64,000 bases of DNA from Flagellimonas beolgyonensis. Its GTDB lineage: Bacteria > Bacteroidota > Bacteroidia > Flavobacteriales > Flavobacteriaceae. Shown one piece after another: positions 43,851 through 52,232 of this stretch. Position 1 is the first letter of the stretch. Each line of letters starts with the position of its first letter. The position numbers were made by a program, and so were the translations under genes. The notes beneath the pieces were generated by a model, which saw only the letters and a program-made list of their open reading frames with translations, was not told the DNA's origin and ran no database searches. The stretch lies in the NCBI RefSeq assembly GCF_003992615.1, contig NZ_RZMY01000003.1, forward strand, positions 498,501 to 562,500, in the 5' to 3' direction.

Positions 43851-43943
43851 ATGACCGATTTATTGTTCCCCTTATTGGCCCTTTTTGTTGTCGTGGTCTA
43901 TGTGGTCAATAGAGTACGAAGCAACCGACGATATAAACGATAG
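43851..43943 (+). CDS. 30-residue single-helix membrane microprotein
   Basis: ATG 43851 to TAG 43943. The peptide starts MTDLLFPLLALFVVVVYVV, a single membrane helix, and ends in a strongly basic tail (NRVRSNRRYKR), a positive-inside topology with the N terminus outside. It lies 7 bp after enoyl-CoA hydratase, and its stop is directly followed by the next ATG, so it fits an operon gene exactly. No family recognised. It might anchor or regulate a neighbour. Confidence 0.6.
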   Translation: MTDLLFPLLALFVVVVYVVNRVRSNRRYKR

Positions 43944-44711
43944 ATGAAGAACATCGATCTGCCGAAAGGCAAAAAAGTCTATTTCGCCAGCGATAATCAT
44001 TTGGGAGCGCCCACCCGAAAGGAGAGCCTTCCGCGTGAAAAAAAGTTCGTCGCTTGGTTGGATTCCATCAAACACGATGCACATGCCATTTTCTTGATGG
44101 GCGATCTTTTTGATTTTTGGTTCGAATACAGGACCGTTGTTCCCAAAGGCTTCACGCGTACCTTGGGCAAATTGGCCGAGTTATCGGATATGGGCATTCA
44201 GATTACCTATTTTGTGGGCAACCACGACCTTTGGATGAATGGGTATTTTGAAGAAGAGCTAAACATACCCGTTTACCACAAACCGCAACAGTTTACCATT
44301 AACGACGCCTCTTTTTTTATCGGCCATGGTGATGGTTTGGGACCCCACGACAAGGGATTTAAACGCATGAAAAAAGTGTTTACCAACCCTGTGGCCCAAT
44401 GGTTCTTCAAATGGTTACATCCGGATTTGGGCGTGCGTTTGGGTCAACATCTTTCCGTAAACAACAAGATCATTTCTGGGGAAGCTGATGCCAAATTCTT
44501 AGGCGAGGATAAGGAATGGCTGATTTTATATGCCAAGCGAAAATTGGAACAGCACCATTACGACCATTTTATATTTGGTCACCGACACTTACCATTGGAA
44601 ATCAAATTGAACGAGAAATCGACCTACACCAACCTTGGGGATTGGATTTCCTATTTTACCTATGCTGTTTTTGATGGGGAGCAACTGACCTTGCAAAAAC
44701 TGGAAGGTTAG
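43944..44711 (+). CDS. UDP-2,3-diacylglucosamine diphosphatase-like metallophosphoesterase
   Basis: A 255-residue calcineurin-like phosphoesterase of the LpxH type, which would release lipid X in lipid A synthesis at the inner membrane. Metal-binding motifs are visible: DNHLG (instead of DLHL), GDLFDFWFEY, GNHDLW, GHGDGLG and FGHRHLP. ATG 43944 directly follows the microprotein stop. It overlaps the tail of the convergent MFS gene by 4 bp. Assignment to LpxH rather than a related hydrolase rests on GDLFDFW and length. Confidence 0.87.
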   Translation: MKNIDLPKGKKVYFASDNHLGAPTRKESLPREKKFVAWLDSIKHDAHAIFLMGDLFDFWFEYRTVVPKGFTRTLGKLAELSDMGIQITYFVGNHDLWMNGYFEEELNIPVYHKPQQFTINDASFFIGHGDGLGPHDKGFKRMKKVFTNPVAQWFFKWLHPDLGVRLGQHLSVNNKIISGEADAKFLGEDKEWLILYAKRKLEQHHYDHFIFGHRHLPLEIKLNEKSTYTNLGDWISYFTYAVFDGEQLTLQKLEG

Positions 44712-45964
44712 TCCTTTTCATGTTCGTCAATATCATTTTGCAAATCCAGTCTTCTGAACGAGGGTGAAATCACTGCGGTTGCACCAACCGTCAACAAGGT
44801 CATGGTACCGCCAAAGACCACAGCAGTCACCGTTCCCATTAATTTGGCTGCCAATCCACTTTCAAAAGCGCCCAACTCGTTGGACGATCCCACAAAAATG
44901 GAATTGACAGATGCTACCCTTCCCCGCATATGATCGGGTGTTTTTATTTGTAGAATGGTCTGCCGAATGATCATGGAAACGCCGTCCACCGCACCACTGA
45001 TGAACAAGGCCAGGACCGACAACCAGAAAAGTTCCGAAAGGCCAAATACGATAATGCAGATTCCGAAGGCAAAAACCGCCCATAATAATTTTTTGCCCGC
45101 ATTTCTATGCAAGGGGAACCTTGTGGACCCCAACATGGTGATTGAGGCACCAACGGCAGGTGCTGCTCTTAAAATTCCGAATCCTTCGGAACCCACATGC
45201 AAAATATCTTGGGCATACACGGGCAACAGGGCAACAGCTCCTCCAAAAAGTACAGCGATCATATCCAACGTCAAAGCACCAAAAATGGCCTTACTGTTAA
45301 AAACAAACTTGAGACCGTCCTTTAAACTTTGGAAGACGGGTTCGCCAATTTTCGGGTTTAATATGGGTTTTTGGGGAATGCGGAATAGAAAAATTAGGGC
45401 TATCAACGAAAAACCAAAGATTACACACATACTCCAATGCACCCCTATCCAGCCGATGGAAAACCCCGCCAAGGCAGGTCCCAAAACCGAGGCCATTTGC
45501 CATGTGGAACTGCTCCATGTGGCTGCATTGGGATAGATTTTTTTGGGTACGATCAAGGCTATCAACGAAAAAATCGTAGGTCCCAAAAATGATCGTACAA
45601 ACCCGCCCAAAAACACCAAGGCATAAATGGAGTACAGAATGGTCTTGGGCGCCCATGTATCTTCCAGCCCCGGCCAACTCAAGGCAAACAAGCCCAAACT
45701 GATCACTGAAAACCCGCTAATACACAACACCAACAAGTTTCGCTTTTCCCGTTGGTCCACAATATGTCCGGCAAAAAGGGCCATGCCCACAGCAGGAATT
45801 ACTTCCATCAATCCGATAATACCTAGGGATAAAGGGTCTTTGGTCAACGAATACACCTGCCATTCAATCACAATGAACTGCATGGACCAGGCAAATACCA
45901 TGGCAAAGCGAACAATTAAAAATATGTTGAATTCCTTATAACGAAGCGCAGCGTAGGGGTCCAT
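44708..45964 (-). CDS. MFS transporter
   Basis: A 418-residue, twelve-helix major facilitator of the enterobactin-exporter (EntS/DHA3-like) type: the region LFAGHIVDQREKRNLLVLC is the loop 2-3 signature, and DHMRGRVASVNSIFVGSSNELGAFESG is typical of helix 10-11 in this group. Relatives export siderophores or drugs; none of the genes nearby makes a siderophore. It follows recJ by 6 bp on the same strand. Confidence 0.88.
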   Translation of the reverse strand: MDPYAALRYKEFNIFLIVRFAMVFAWSMQFIVIEWQVYSLTKDPLSLGIIGLMEVIPAVGMALFAGHIVDQREKRNLLVLCISGFSVISLGLFALSWPGLEDTWAPKTILYSIYALVFLGGFVRSFLGPTIFSLIALIVPKKIYPNAATWSSSTWQMASVLGPALAGFSIGWIGVHWSMCVIFGFSLIALIFLFRIPQKPILNPKIGEPVFQSLKDGLKFVFNSKAIFGALTLDMIAVLFGGAVALLPVYAQDILHVGSEGFGILRAAPAVGASITMLGSTRFPLHRNAGKKLLWAVFAFGICIIVFGLSELFWLSVLALFISGAVDGVSMIIRQTILQIKTPDHMRGRVASVNSIFVGSSNELGAFESGLAAKLMGTVTAVVFGGTMTLLTVGATAVISPSFRRLDLQNDIDEHEKD

Positions 45965-45970
45965 AGGTTG

Positions 45971-47659
45971 CTAGCGAATATCTCTCAGTTTTAGTTGAAG
46001 GCTCACTGTGCCGTTCCATTCATTTTCATCCAACGAAAATACGGCATCAAATGGCTTTCCGTTTTTAACACGATCTATTTTATTTCCCAAATTGAACCCG
46101 ATGGCTCCAATGGGTGCCGAACCGAATTGGTACAAAGCGCATTTCAAATGTTTTTCATCTTCACCAACGCCTCGGGCATAACCTGAATCCATAACACCCT
46201 CCGCCATAAAAACAGGGGTCATATTACCTGGGCCAAAGGGAGCAAACTGTTTCAAGATGCGCATCAATTTTGGGGTAATTTGGTCAAGATTGATCTTGGC
46301 ATCAATGGTAATTTCGGGTTGCAACAATTTGGGATCGATGGTTTCTGCCACCACCTTTTCAAACTGTGTCTTGAATTGTTCGTATTGTTCTTCCATCAAG
46401 GTCAACCCGGCGGCATACATGTGTCCGCCAAACTGCTCCAGCCAATCGGAACACCCTTCAAGGGCATTGTAAATATCAAAACCCTTCACCGACCGTGCAG
46501 AGGCCGCCAGTTTATCTCCGCTTTTGGTAAAAACCAGGGTCGGACGGTAATAGGTCTCTGTTAGTCGGGATGCTACAATGCCAATTACACCCTTATGCCA
46601 ATTTTCTTTGTACACCACGGAAGTAAATCGGTCCTCTTCACTATTCTCCTGAATCTGCAACAAGGCTTCTTCGGTAATTTCTTGATCCAACGTTTTACGT
46701 TCCGCGTTGAACACCTCAATCTCTTGTGCAAATCGTTGGGCCGTAAGAAAATCGGCCGCTGTTAATAATTCAACGGCATGCTGCCCATGTTTCATTCGGC
46801 CTGCGGCATTGATGCGTGGGGCAATGATAAAGACCACATCCGTTATGGTCAATTCTTTCTTTTTGATTTGATCGATAATGGCCTTAAAACCAATCCTGGG
46901 ATTGGAATTGATGACCTGCAAACCATGATGTGCCAACACCCTGTTCTCTCCGGTAATCGGCACAATATCTGCAGCAATGGCCGTGGCCACCAAATCCAGA
47001 AACGGCACCAAATCGTGTATGGTCTTGCCCAAGCGTACACCCAAAGCCTGAATCAACTTGAAGCCCACGCCACAACCACAAAGCTCTTTGTACGGGTATG
47101 GGCATGCCTCTTGTTTGGGGTCCAAAATGGCAACGGCATCGGGCAAAGTATCGCCAGGGCGGTGGTGATCACATACAATAACATCGATGCCTTTTTGTTT
47201 GGCATAGGCAATTTGGTCCAAGGCCTTAACCCCGCAATCCAAGGCAATGATCAGGGAAATATCGTTGTCCGCTGCAAAATCAATACCTTGAAATGAAATG
47301 CCGTAACCTTCCAAATAACGGTCGGGGATATAAGTGGCTACATTGGGGTAAAATTCCAATAAAAAGGACGATACCAACGCTACCGAAGTGGTGCCATCCA
47401 CATCATAATCCCCATAAATCAAAATATTTTCCTCCTCCTGCATGGCATGCTCTATCCGAACCACGGCCTTGTCCATGTCCTTCATTAAATAGGGATCGTG
47501 CAAATGGGAAAGTTCGGGCCGAAAAAAGGCCTTTGCTTCGTCATAATTGGTGATTCCCCTTTGGATAAGGAGTTGGGCAATTATATTCTCGACCTTCAAT
47601 TCTTTAGCGAGATCGTCGATAGTTTCTTGTGTAGGGATGGGTTTTACGGTCCAACGCAT
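45971..47659 (-). CDS. recJ: Single-stranded-DNA-specific exonuclease RecJ
   Basis: A 5'-3' exonuclease of the DHH family used in recombination and mismatch repair. Motifs: ILIYGDYDVDGTTSVAL (I), IALDCG (II), VIVCDHHRPGD (III, the DHH), DLVATAIAADIVP (IV). The DHHA1 domain contains GVIGIVASRLTE and the Gly-rich FGGHMYAAGLT; a C-terminal OB domain follows. 562 residues, the usual size. The next gene, MFS, starts 6 bp after it. Confidence 0.96.
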   Translation of the reverse strand: MRWTVKPIPTQETIDDLAKELKVENIIAQLLIQRGITNYDEAKAFFRPELSHLHDPYLMKDMDKAVVRIEHAMQEEENILIYGDYDVDGTTSVALVSSFLLEFYPNVATYIPDRYLEGYGISFQGIDFAADNDISLIIALDCGVKALDQIAYAKQKGIDVIVCDHHRPGDTLPDAVAILDPKQEACPYPYKELCGCGVGFKLIQALGVRLGKTIHDLVPFLDLVATAIAADIVPITGENRVLAHHGLQVINSNPRIGFKAIIDQIKKKELTITDVVFIIAPRINAAGRMKHGQHAVELLTAADFLTAQRFAQEIEVFNAERKTLDQEITEEALLQIQENSEEDRFTSVVYKENWHKGVIGIVASRLTETYYRPTLVFTKSGDKLAASARSVKGFDIYNALEGCSDWLEQFGGHMYAAGLTLMEEQYEQFKTQFEKVVAETIDPKLLQPEITIDAKINLDQITPKLMRILKQFAPFGPGNMTPVFMAEGVMDSGYARGVGEDEKHLKCALYQFGSAPIGAIGFNLGNKIDRVKNGKPFDAVFSLDENEWNGTVSLQLKLRDIR

Positions 47660-47679
47660 AATTCAGTTCAAATAGGTTC

Positions 47680-48363
47680 TTATTGGGTAACATTTGGGGT
47701 CTGGATTGCTGCTGCTTCAAATCGTTTGATCACCGAATAGGTGATGCAAATATGGGCAAGGTAATAGGTCGGTGTGATCAAAAAATCAAAGGTATGATAA
47801 CCTACAAATTCCTTAAAGGCGATGATGGTATCAGAAAATAGGATAAGTCCAATTCCGACGACATAACTCCATTTTTCCGTCTGGTCCACCGCCATGCCCA
47901 TGGAAGCGCCCAACGAAAAACAAGAGATAAGCAAATAGATCAACGATGCCGCCATTAAGGCCGTATCGGTAATTTTTGGGTACAGCACCAGAAAGAAAAA
48001 GGCAAGAAACCCGATCAGTACTATTGCGGTTGCTTTCCAATGCATCTTTCCATTCAGCAAAGCGTACACCAGATATCCGACATGGGCCAAGAAAAATAGG
48101 GCGATTCCCTTTACGAACAAGGAAACATCGCCGTTCATGCGAGACAAAAACCAATCGCCAATAATGGAACACACAAATGCGCCCACCAGCATCCAAAGGT
48201 TTTTGTTGTTTCCCTTTCTGCCGAACAGGAATCCCAAAATAATAATAATTCCCATTCCGGCCGTGCCAGATTTAAAAACAAAATTGGAGGTTGTCACCCC
48301 CAAAATGGCAAGAACAACGGCTATTGCCAATAACCCATAAGCCCAATTTTTAGATAGCCACAT
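47680..48363 (-). CDS. YhhN family membrane protein (second copy)
   Basis: A 227-residue protein with about eight membrane helices and the YhhN pattern; relatives are lysoplasmalogenases. ATG 48363 (MWLSKNWAYGLLAIA) is used; the frame extends over 100 codons upstream into the OsmC region without similarity. It is the second YhhN gene of the window (the first at 15448-16110), and the two differ clearly in sequence. It lies between OsmC and recJ. Confidence 0.78.
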   Translation of the reverse strand: MWLSKNWAYGLLAIAVVLAILGVTTSNFVFKSGTAGMGIIIILGFLFGRKGNNKNLWMLVGAFVCSIIGDWFLSRMNGDVSLFVKGIALFFLAHVGYLVYALLNGKMHWKATAIVLIGFLAFFFLVLYPKITDTALMAASLIYLLISCFSLGASMGMAVDQTEKWSYVVGIGLILFSDTIIAFKEFVGYHTFDFLITPTYYLAHICITYSVIKRFEAAAIQTPNVTQ

Positions 48364-48428
48364 ACTATTTAATTTAATGACATTCAACAATAAAAGGAAC
48401 CAGGGGTTGTTGTCCTTAAGAGCACTTC

Positions 48429-48851
48429 CTATTTGTGGTGGTACACGATCTTGATGTCCAATTTGGCAAATTTCCGGAACATTTCCATGACCCCACAATA
48501 GCGTTCGACAGATAGATCGACCGCTTTTTTCAATTTCTCCTCTTTTAGGTTGGAACCGTAAAAATGATACTCGATTACCACCGAATCGTAAAATTTTGGA
48601 TGCTCCTCGGTCAAGTTCGCAATGGTATCGATTTTGAAATCGTCCACTTCCAGCTTCATTTTTTGGATCAAGGAAGCGACATCCAATCCGGAACATCCAG
48701 CCAGTGAGGACAACATCAATGCCTTGGGTCGTAGACCGGAACCATCGCCGCCACTTTCGGGTCCTGCATCAATTTTTAAGGTATGTCCCGAGGGATTATT
48801 GCTTTCAAATGCCATTCCACCCAACCAGGTGGTTGTTATATGATTTGTCAT
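48429..48851 (-). CDS. OsmC family protein
   Basis: 140 residues of the OsmC/Ohr fold, thiol-dependent peroxidases that reduce organic hydroperoxides. The first Cys is in SSLAGCSGLDVASL and the second in VERYCGVMEMFRK, the two redox positions. ATG 48851 (MTNHITTTW) is preferred over an upstream in-frame codon. It is divergent from the AhpD-like gene at 48905, with a 53-bp gap, so both peroxidase-like genes may share a control region. Confidence 0.9.
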   Translation of the reverse strand: MTNHITTTWLGGMAFESNNPSGHTLKIDAGPESGGDGSGLRPKALMLSSLAGCSGLDVASLIQKMKLEVDDFKIDTIANLTEEHPKFYDSVVIEYHFYGSNLKEEKLKKAVDLSVERYCGVMEMFRKFAKLDIKIVYHHK

Positions 48852-48904
48852 GAAGTCAATTTTTCGTTTCTTGTTGTTCAAAAATACAATTTAAAATCGC
48901 ATCC

Positions 48905-49507
48905 ATGGCCTTAGTTCAACCCTTAGACCCCAATCATGATCCCGAAACCAAACAATTGGCAGCATTCTTTAACGAGACCCTGGGATTTTGTCCCAATTCG
49001 GTTTTGACCATGCAGCACAGACCTGCTATTTCCAAGGCCTTTATCAACCTCAACAAAGCGGTAATGGCCAACGAGGGCCGAGTAACTTCGGCATTAAAAC
49101 GCATGATTGCCTGGGTAAGCAGCAATGCCACAGGATGCCGGTATTGCCAAGCCCATGCCATACGTGCCGCAGAACGGTATGGCGCCGAACAGGAACAATT
49201 GGACCATATTTGGGAGTACCGCACCCACCCCGCTTTTTCGGAAGCAGAGCGTGCCGCTTTGGATTTTTCACTGGCGGCTTCCCAAGTACCCAATGCGGTT
49301 TCCAAGGAAATCAAGGACCGACTGTACCAACATTGGAACGAAGGGGAGATTGTGGAAATGTTGGGAGTGATATCCCTTTTTGGCTACCTCAACCGTTGGA
49401 ACGACTCCATGGGCACTTCCATTGAAGACGGTGCCGTGGAAAGTGCCGAACAGTATTTGGGCAAACACGGTTGGGAAAAAGGAAAGCATGATGGTAGTAT
49501 TTATTGA
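48905..49507 (+). CDS. Carboxymuconolactone decarboxylase-like protein with CXXC
   Basis: A 200-residue helical protein of the AhpD/CMD superfamily. The redox motif and following His are in GCRYCQAHAIRAAERYG. The length is about twice the smallest CMD domains, matching the peroxidase-related subfamily. Probably a cytoplasmic thiol oxidoreductase or peroxidase. ATG 48905 is divergent from OsmC. It is followed 15 bp later by a lipoprotein gene. Confidence 0.85.
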   Translation: MALVQPLDPNHDPETKQLAAFFNETLGFCPNSVLTMQHRPAISKAFINLNKAVMANEGRVTSALKRMIAWVSSNATGCRYCQAHAIRAAERYGAEQEQLDHIWEYRTHPAFSEAERAALDFSLAASQVPNAVSKEIKDRLYQHWNEGEIVEMLGVISLFGYLNRWNDSMGTSIEDGAVESAEQYLGKHGWEKGKHDGSIY

Positions 49508-49522
49508 AAAATCAATTTATTT

Positions 49523-50254
49523 ATGAAAAATCAATCGTTGATTCTCTTGTTTACTGGCTTACTCGCTTCTTGTATACAATTCAAAACCCCGCAATCGGAG
49601 GAATCAGTTGAAAATGATTCCGAAATTATCGCAAGCGATGACTACTATATCAGTTATGACCCAAATGAAAACAAAGTCTACCATTTCAGCGATGATTCAA
49701 AGATGACCGGCCATTATGTTGTGGAAAAAGATACTGTGAAATCAGAAGAGTTTTATGTGGAAAATGGATTGTTGTATAATACTTTCACAACATATTATCC
49801 TGATGGTTCCATGGCAAATACAATTCAATACAACAATGGAATCAAGAACGGAGAAGATATCTTTTATTTTAAATCGGGTAAGGTCAAACGAAAAAGTGAA
49901 TACCTAAACGGAGAGCTAATAGGTAAATCAACAGAATTTAGGGAAGATGGCAGTGTATATATGGAATGGGAAATTGAAAACGGGAAATCACGTTCCAAAT
50001 TTTTTGAAAATGGAAAACTCGTTCATGAAGAGTATGATATTGATTATAATGGACAAGAACTTGGGGTTTCTCGAGTATATGATACAACTGGTAAGGTGAA
50101 ACTTTCCCTTGGTTTCATTATGGTTGACAACACCATGAAGGAAGATTTACTTTATATTTTGGATGAGCACGATATGGTGGTGGATTCCGTCGACCCAAAT
50201 AAAGATAGAATGAAAGCGATGCAATTAATAATGTCTATGGATAAAGGGATGTGA
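49523..50254 (+). CDS. Lipoprotein with YwqK/MORN-like repeats
   Basis: 243 residues. The lipoprotein signal ends at LLASC (Cys17). The body holds several repeats of about 22 residues of the MORN/YwqK type (YYPDGSMANTIQYNNGIKNG, FKSGKVKRKSEYLNGELIG, FREDGSVYMEWEIENGKS). YwqK proteins are often annotated as antitoxins, but in lipoproteins of this phylum the repeats probably act as a surface or periplasmic binding scaffold. No toxin gene is adjacent. Base composition is more AT-rich than its neighbours, which may mean later acquisition. Confidence 0.7.
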   Translation: MKNQSLILLFTGLLASCIQFKTPQSEESVENDSEIIASDDYYISYDPNENKVYHFSDDSKMTGHYVVEKDTVKSEEFYVENGLLYNTFTTYYPDGSMANTIQYNNGIKNGEDIFYFKSGKVKRKSEYLNGELIGKSTEFREDGSVYMEWEIENGKSRSKFFENGKLVHEEYDIDYNGQELGVSRVYDTTGKVKLSLGFIMVDNTMKEDLLYILDEHDMVVDSVDPNKDRMKAMQLIMSMDKGM

Positions 50255-50285
50255 TGGCTTTTACAAAGTGAAGATTTTTTCTACC

Positions 50286-50855
50286 TTAAAATTGTCCTAA
50301 TACCTGTTTCCTTAAAGTAGGTATTATTTCTTTTTCAAACCAAGGATTCTTGCTCAACCAAAACCGGTTTCGAGGTGATGGATGGGGCAATACAAAGTAT
50401 TGGGGCAGATAGGCTTTGTAGTTCCTAACGGTTTCCGTGAGGTTTTTTTCCATTTGATCACCGAGGTAATGTTTCTGTGCATATTGGCCGATCAGCAGGG
50501 TTAATTTTAAATTGGGCATGCCCTCCAATACTTTTTGGTGCCATTGTGGGGCACATTCGGGCCGAGGGGGCAAGTCGCCCGATTTTCCCTTTCCGGGATA
50601 ACAAAATCCCATGGGCATTTGGGCAATTTTGGTTTCATCGTAAAACTCTGCATCGGTAACACCCATCCAATTGCGGAGTTGTTTCCCACTGGGATCGTCC
50701 CATGGTACCCCGGTTTCATGAACTTTGGTTCCCGGGGCATGTCCGATGATCAGAATCCGTGCTTTGGGGTTGGCGGCCACAATGGGCCGTGGACCCAACG
50801 GAAGGTGTTCTTGGCAAAGTGTACAATTTCGAATCTGTTGGAGTAACTCGTTCAT
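50286..50855 (-). CDS. Uracil-DNA glycosylase family protein
   Basis: A 189-residue protein with the uracil-DNA glycosylase fold. The start has CTLC (RNCTLCQEHLPLG), the active-site motif 1 is IIGHAPGTKVHETGVPWDDPSGKQ and the last motif is LPHPSPRNRFWLSKNPWFE with the catalytic His. Only two Cys in the N-terminal motif are evident, so an iron-sulfur cluster as in family 4 is not clear. It removes uracil or another damaged base (inference). ATG 50855 (MNELLQQIRN) is preferred. Confidence 0.87.
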   Translation of the reverse strand: MNELLQQIRNCTLCQEHLPLGPRPIVAANPKARILIIGHAPGTKVHETGVPWDDPSGKQLRNWMGVTDAEFYDETKIAQMPMGFCYPGKGKSGDLPPRPECAPQWHQKVLEGMPNLKLTLLIGQYAQKHYLGDQMEKNLTETVRNYKAYLPQYFVLPHPSPRNRFWLSKNPWFEKEIIPTLRKQVLGQF

Positions 50856-50885
50856 TTTATTGTGATTCCTGTGGTATAAAATTAT

Positions 50886-50916
50886 AAAAACGCCCCAACC
50901 TTTCAGTCGGGACGCT
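50886..50916 (-). terminator. Terminator of the YHS-domain gene
   Basis: On the minus strand GCGTCCCGAC pairs with GTTGGGGCGT (with G-T pairs) around TGAAAG, followed by five T. It lies after the YHS gene stop at 50940 and within the upstream region of the uracil glycosylase gene. Confidence 0.75.
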
Positions 50917-50939
50917 TTCACACCCTATCACCAAAATGA

Positions 50940-51413
50940 TTAATTATAGGTGCCTTTCAACTTGCTCCAGTTTTCGTTGGCCTTTCCCACCAACTTCGCG
51001 TGGTTGTTCTCTGCCAACCATAATTGTTGGGCATCCAATTCAATGTTGTACAGGTACAGAAAATATTTGCCATCCTTTACGATAAACTTATTCGGGTCCG
51101 GTCTAAACTTTGCGCCCGCATACACTCCAAAAGCACAGTAACCGCCATACTGGGGCAAATACTTGCTTGGGTTTTTATCGAATTTCTTCTTTTGATCGGC
51201 GTCGGTGAAATAATAAACCACCTTTTCATGTTCCGACTTAAATTGCTTCAATCCTTTTTGTGCAATACCTAGATCCAAGTAGGAAACCGGGCTATAGCCT
51301 TCCAAGGCGATGTTACTGTTATCGATGTTGTACGCTTTTTTGTCTTGGGCAACGGCCAAATTGATGCTAAGGGCCATTACCGCTAAAATTGAAATGTTTT
51401 TAATTGCTTTCAT
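50940..51413 (-). CDS. Exported YHS-domain protein
   Basis: 157 residues: a signal peptide ending LAVAQ, then a YHS-type domain (ALEGYSPVSYLDLG, QYGGYCAFGVYAG), a small fold that often binds metals. No catalytic residues are identified. It is the last gene of a minus-strand row: AraC (52233-53300), NTF2-like, SPW-type, YHS. The single Cys in the domain is a candidate ligand. Periplasmic location follows from the signal peptide. Confidence 0.8.
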   Translation of the reverse strand: MKAIKNISILAVMALSINLAVAQDKKAYNIDNSNIALEGYSPVSYLDLGIAQKGLKQFKSEHEKVVYYFTDADQKKKFDKNPSKYLPQYGGYCAFGVYAGAKFRPDPNKFIVKDGKYFLYLYNIELDAQQLWLAENNHAKLVGKANENWSKLKGTYN

Positions 51414-51443
51414 TGTTTGTAAAATTTTTAATTGTTTTTGTTT

Positions 51444-51797
51444 TTAATTGTCACTGGCACTCAGGGCCACCACCAAGAACACTACGGTTGCGTTGAACCA
51501 GTAGTAAATGGCATCGATTCCTTCGAACCCGAAGGCAAAGGGAGCGATCATAAAGGTCACCGCTACCAAAAGATCGATGGCCAAATGCCCTTCAAAGGGA
51601 ATCACCTTAAAAATGCTCAGTTTGTAATCGGTAAGCAGGCTTGCGGCAAATACGGCCAACCCAGTAGCCACCGAAAACCAGACCGCCATGGACGAGGATT
51701 CGCCCAAACCCAGTAAAAAGGGAGCGACCAATAGCCCCAAACCAGCTGTGTAATCGGCCACGCCATGCAGCGTGGGCGTTATAAACCTTAAGTTCAT
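51444..51797 (-). CDS. SPW-repeat-like small membrane protein
   Basis: A 117-residue protein with four hydrophobic helices and the pairs of hydrophobic segments with Pro-Phe turns typical of SPW-repeat proteins (LGLLVAPFLLGLGESSSMAV, VAVTFMIAPFAFGFEGID). Function unknown. It lies 9 bp after the NTF2-like gene and 30 bp before the YHS gene, so it is probably in one transcript with them. Confidence 0.65.
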   Translation of the reverse strand: MNLRFITPTLHGVADYTAGLGLLVAPFLLGLGESSSMAVWFSVATGLAVFAASLLTDYKLSIFKVIPFEGHLAIDLLVAVTFMIAPFAFGFEGIDAIYYWFNATVVFLVVALSASDN

Positions 51798-51806
51798 GGG
51801 CGAAGA

Positions 51807-52157
51807 TTAAGCATTAAAGTATTCCTCGTGGACCACTTTGCCCTCGTCGTTCCAGATTCGGCGAATGATTTCGTGCCAATACACCCTGCTGTTGTCCTTC
51901 ATCAAAAAATCGAAGGTAAACTCGGAGGCCGACACGTTTCCGTCCACAATTGTACGGTGCAATTGTATGCCATTCACCTGTGCAATGGCACCTGCAAATC
52001 CGGTCATTTTTTCCACCATTTGTTCCTTTCCGGTCGTGGTCACCTGGTTGTAGTCCGAAGTATTCGCGTCCTCGGCAAAATACTTCTCGACAGCTTCAAC
52101 GATCGCACCTTGTGCAACAATGCTGTCCATGTCCGTAGCTAGATTTTTAATATCCAT
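51807..52157 (-). CDS. SnoaL/NTF2-like protein
   Basis: A 116-residue cone-shaped fold of the NTF2 superfamily (AVEKYFAEDANTSDY at the first helix, then a curved sheet ending IIRRIWNDEGKVVHEEYFNA). Such proteins can be isomerases, cyclases or binding proteins. No catalytic Asp-His pair is certain. It is the first gene of the SPW-YHS row and starts 75 bp after the double AraC regulator. Confidence 0.75.
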   Translation of the reverse strand: MDIKNLATDMDSIVAQGAIVEAVEKYFAEDANTSDYNQVTTTGKEQMVEKMTGFAGAIAQVNGIQLHRTIVDGNVSASEFTFDFLMKDNSRVYWHEIIRRIWNDEGKVVHEEYFNA

Positions 52158-52232
52158 TTGCTATGTTTTACTGATTAAACAATTTGTGTTGTAATTACAG
52201 GGCAAATGTCTTGTAGGATGGGCGGGGAAGAC

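Noticed and set aside
49523..50254. Toxin-antitoxin system
   Set aside because: YwqK-type repeats carry an antitoxin label in databases, but this protein is a lipoprotein and no toxin gene is adjacent.
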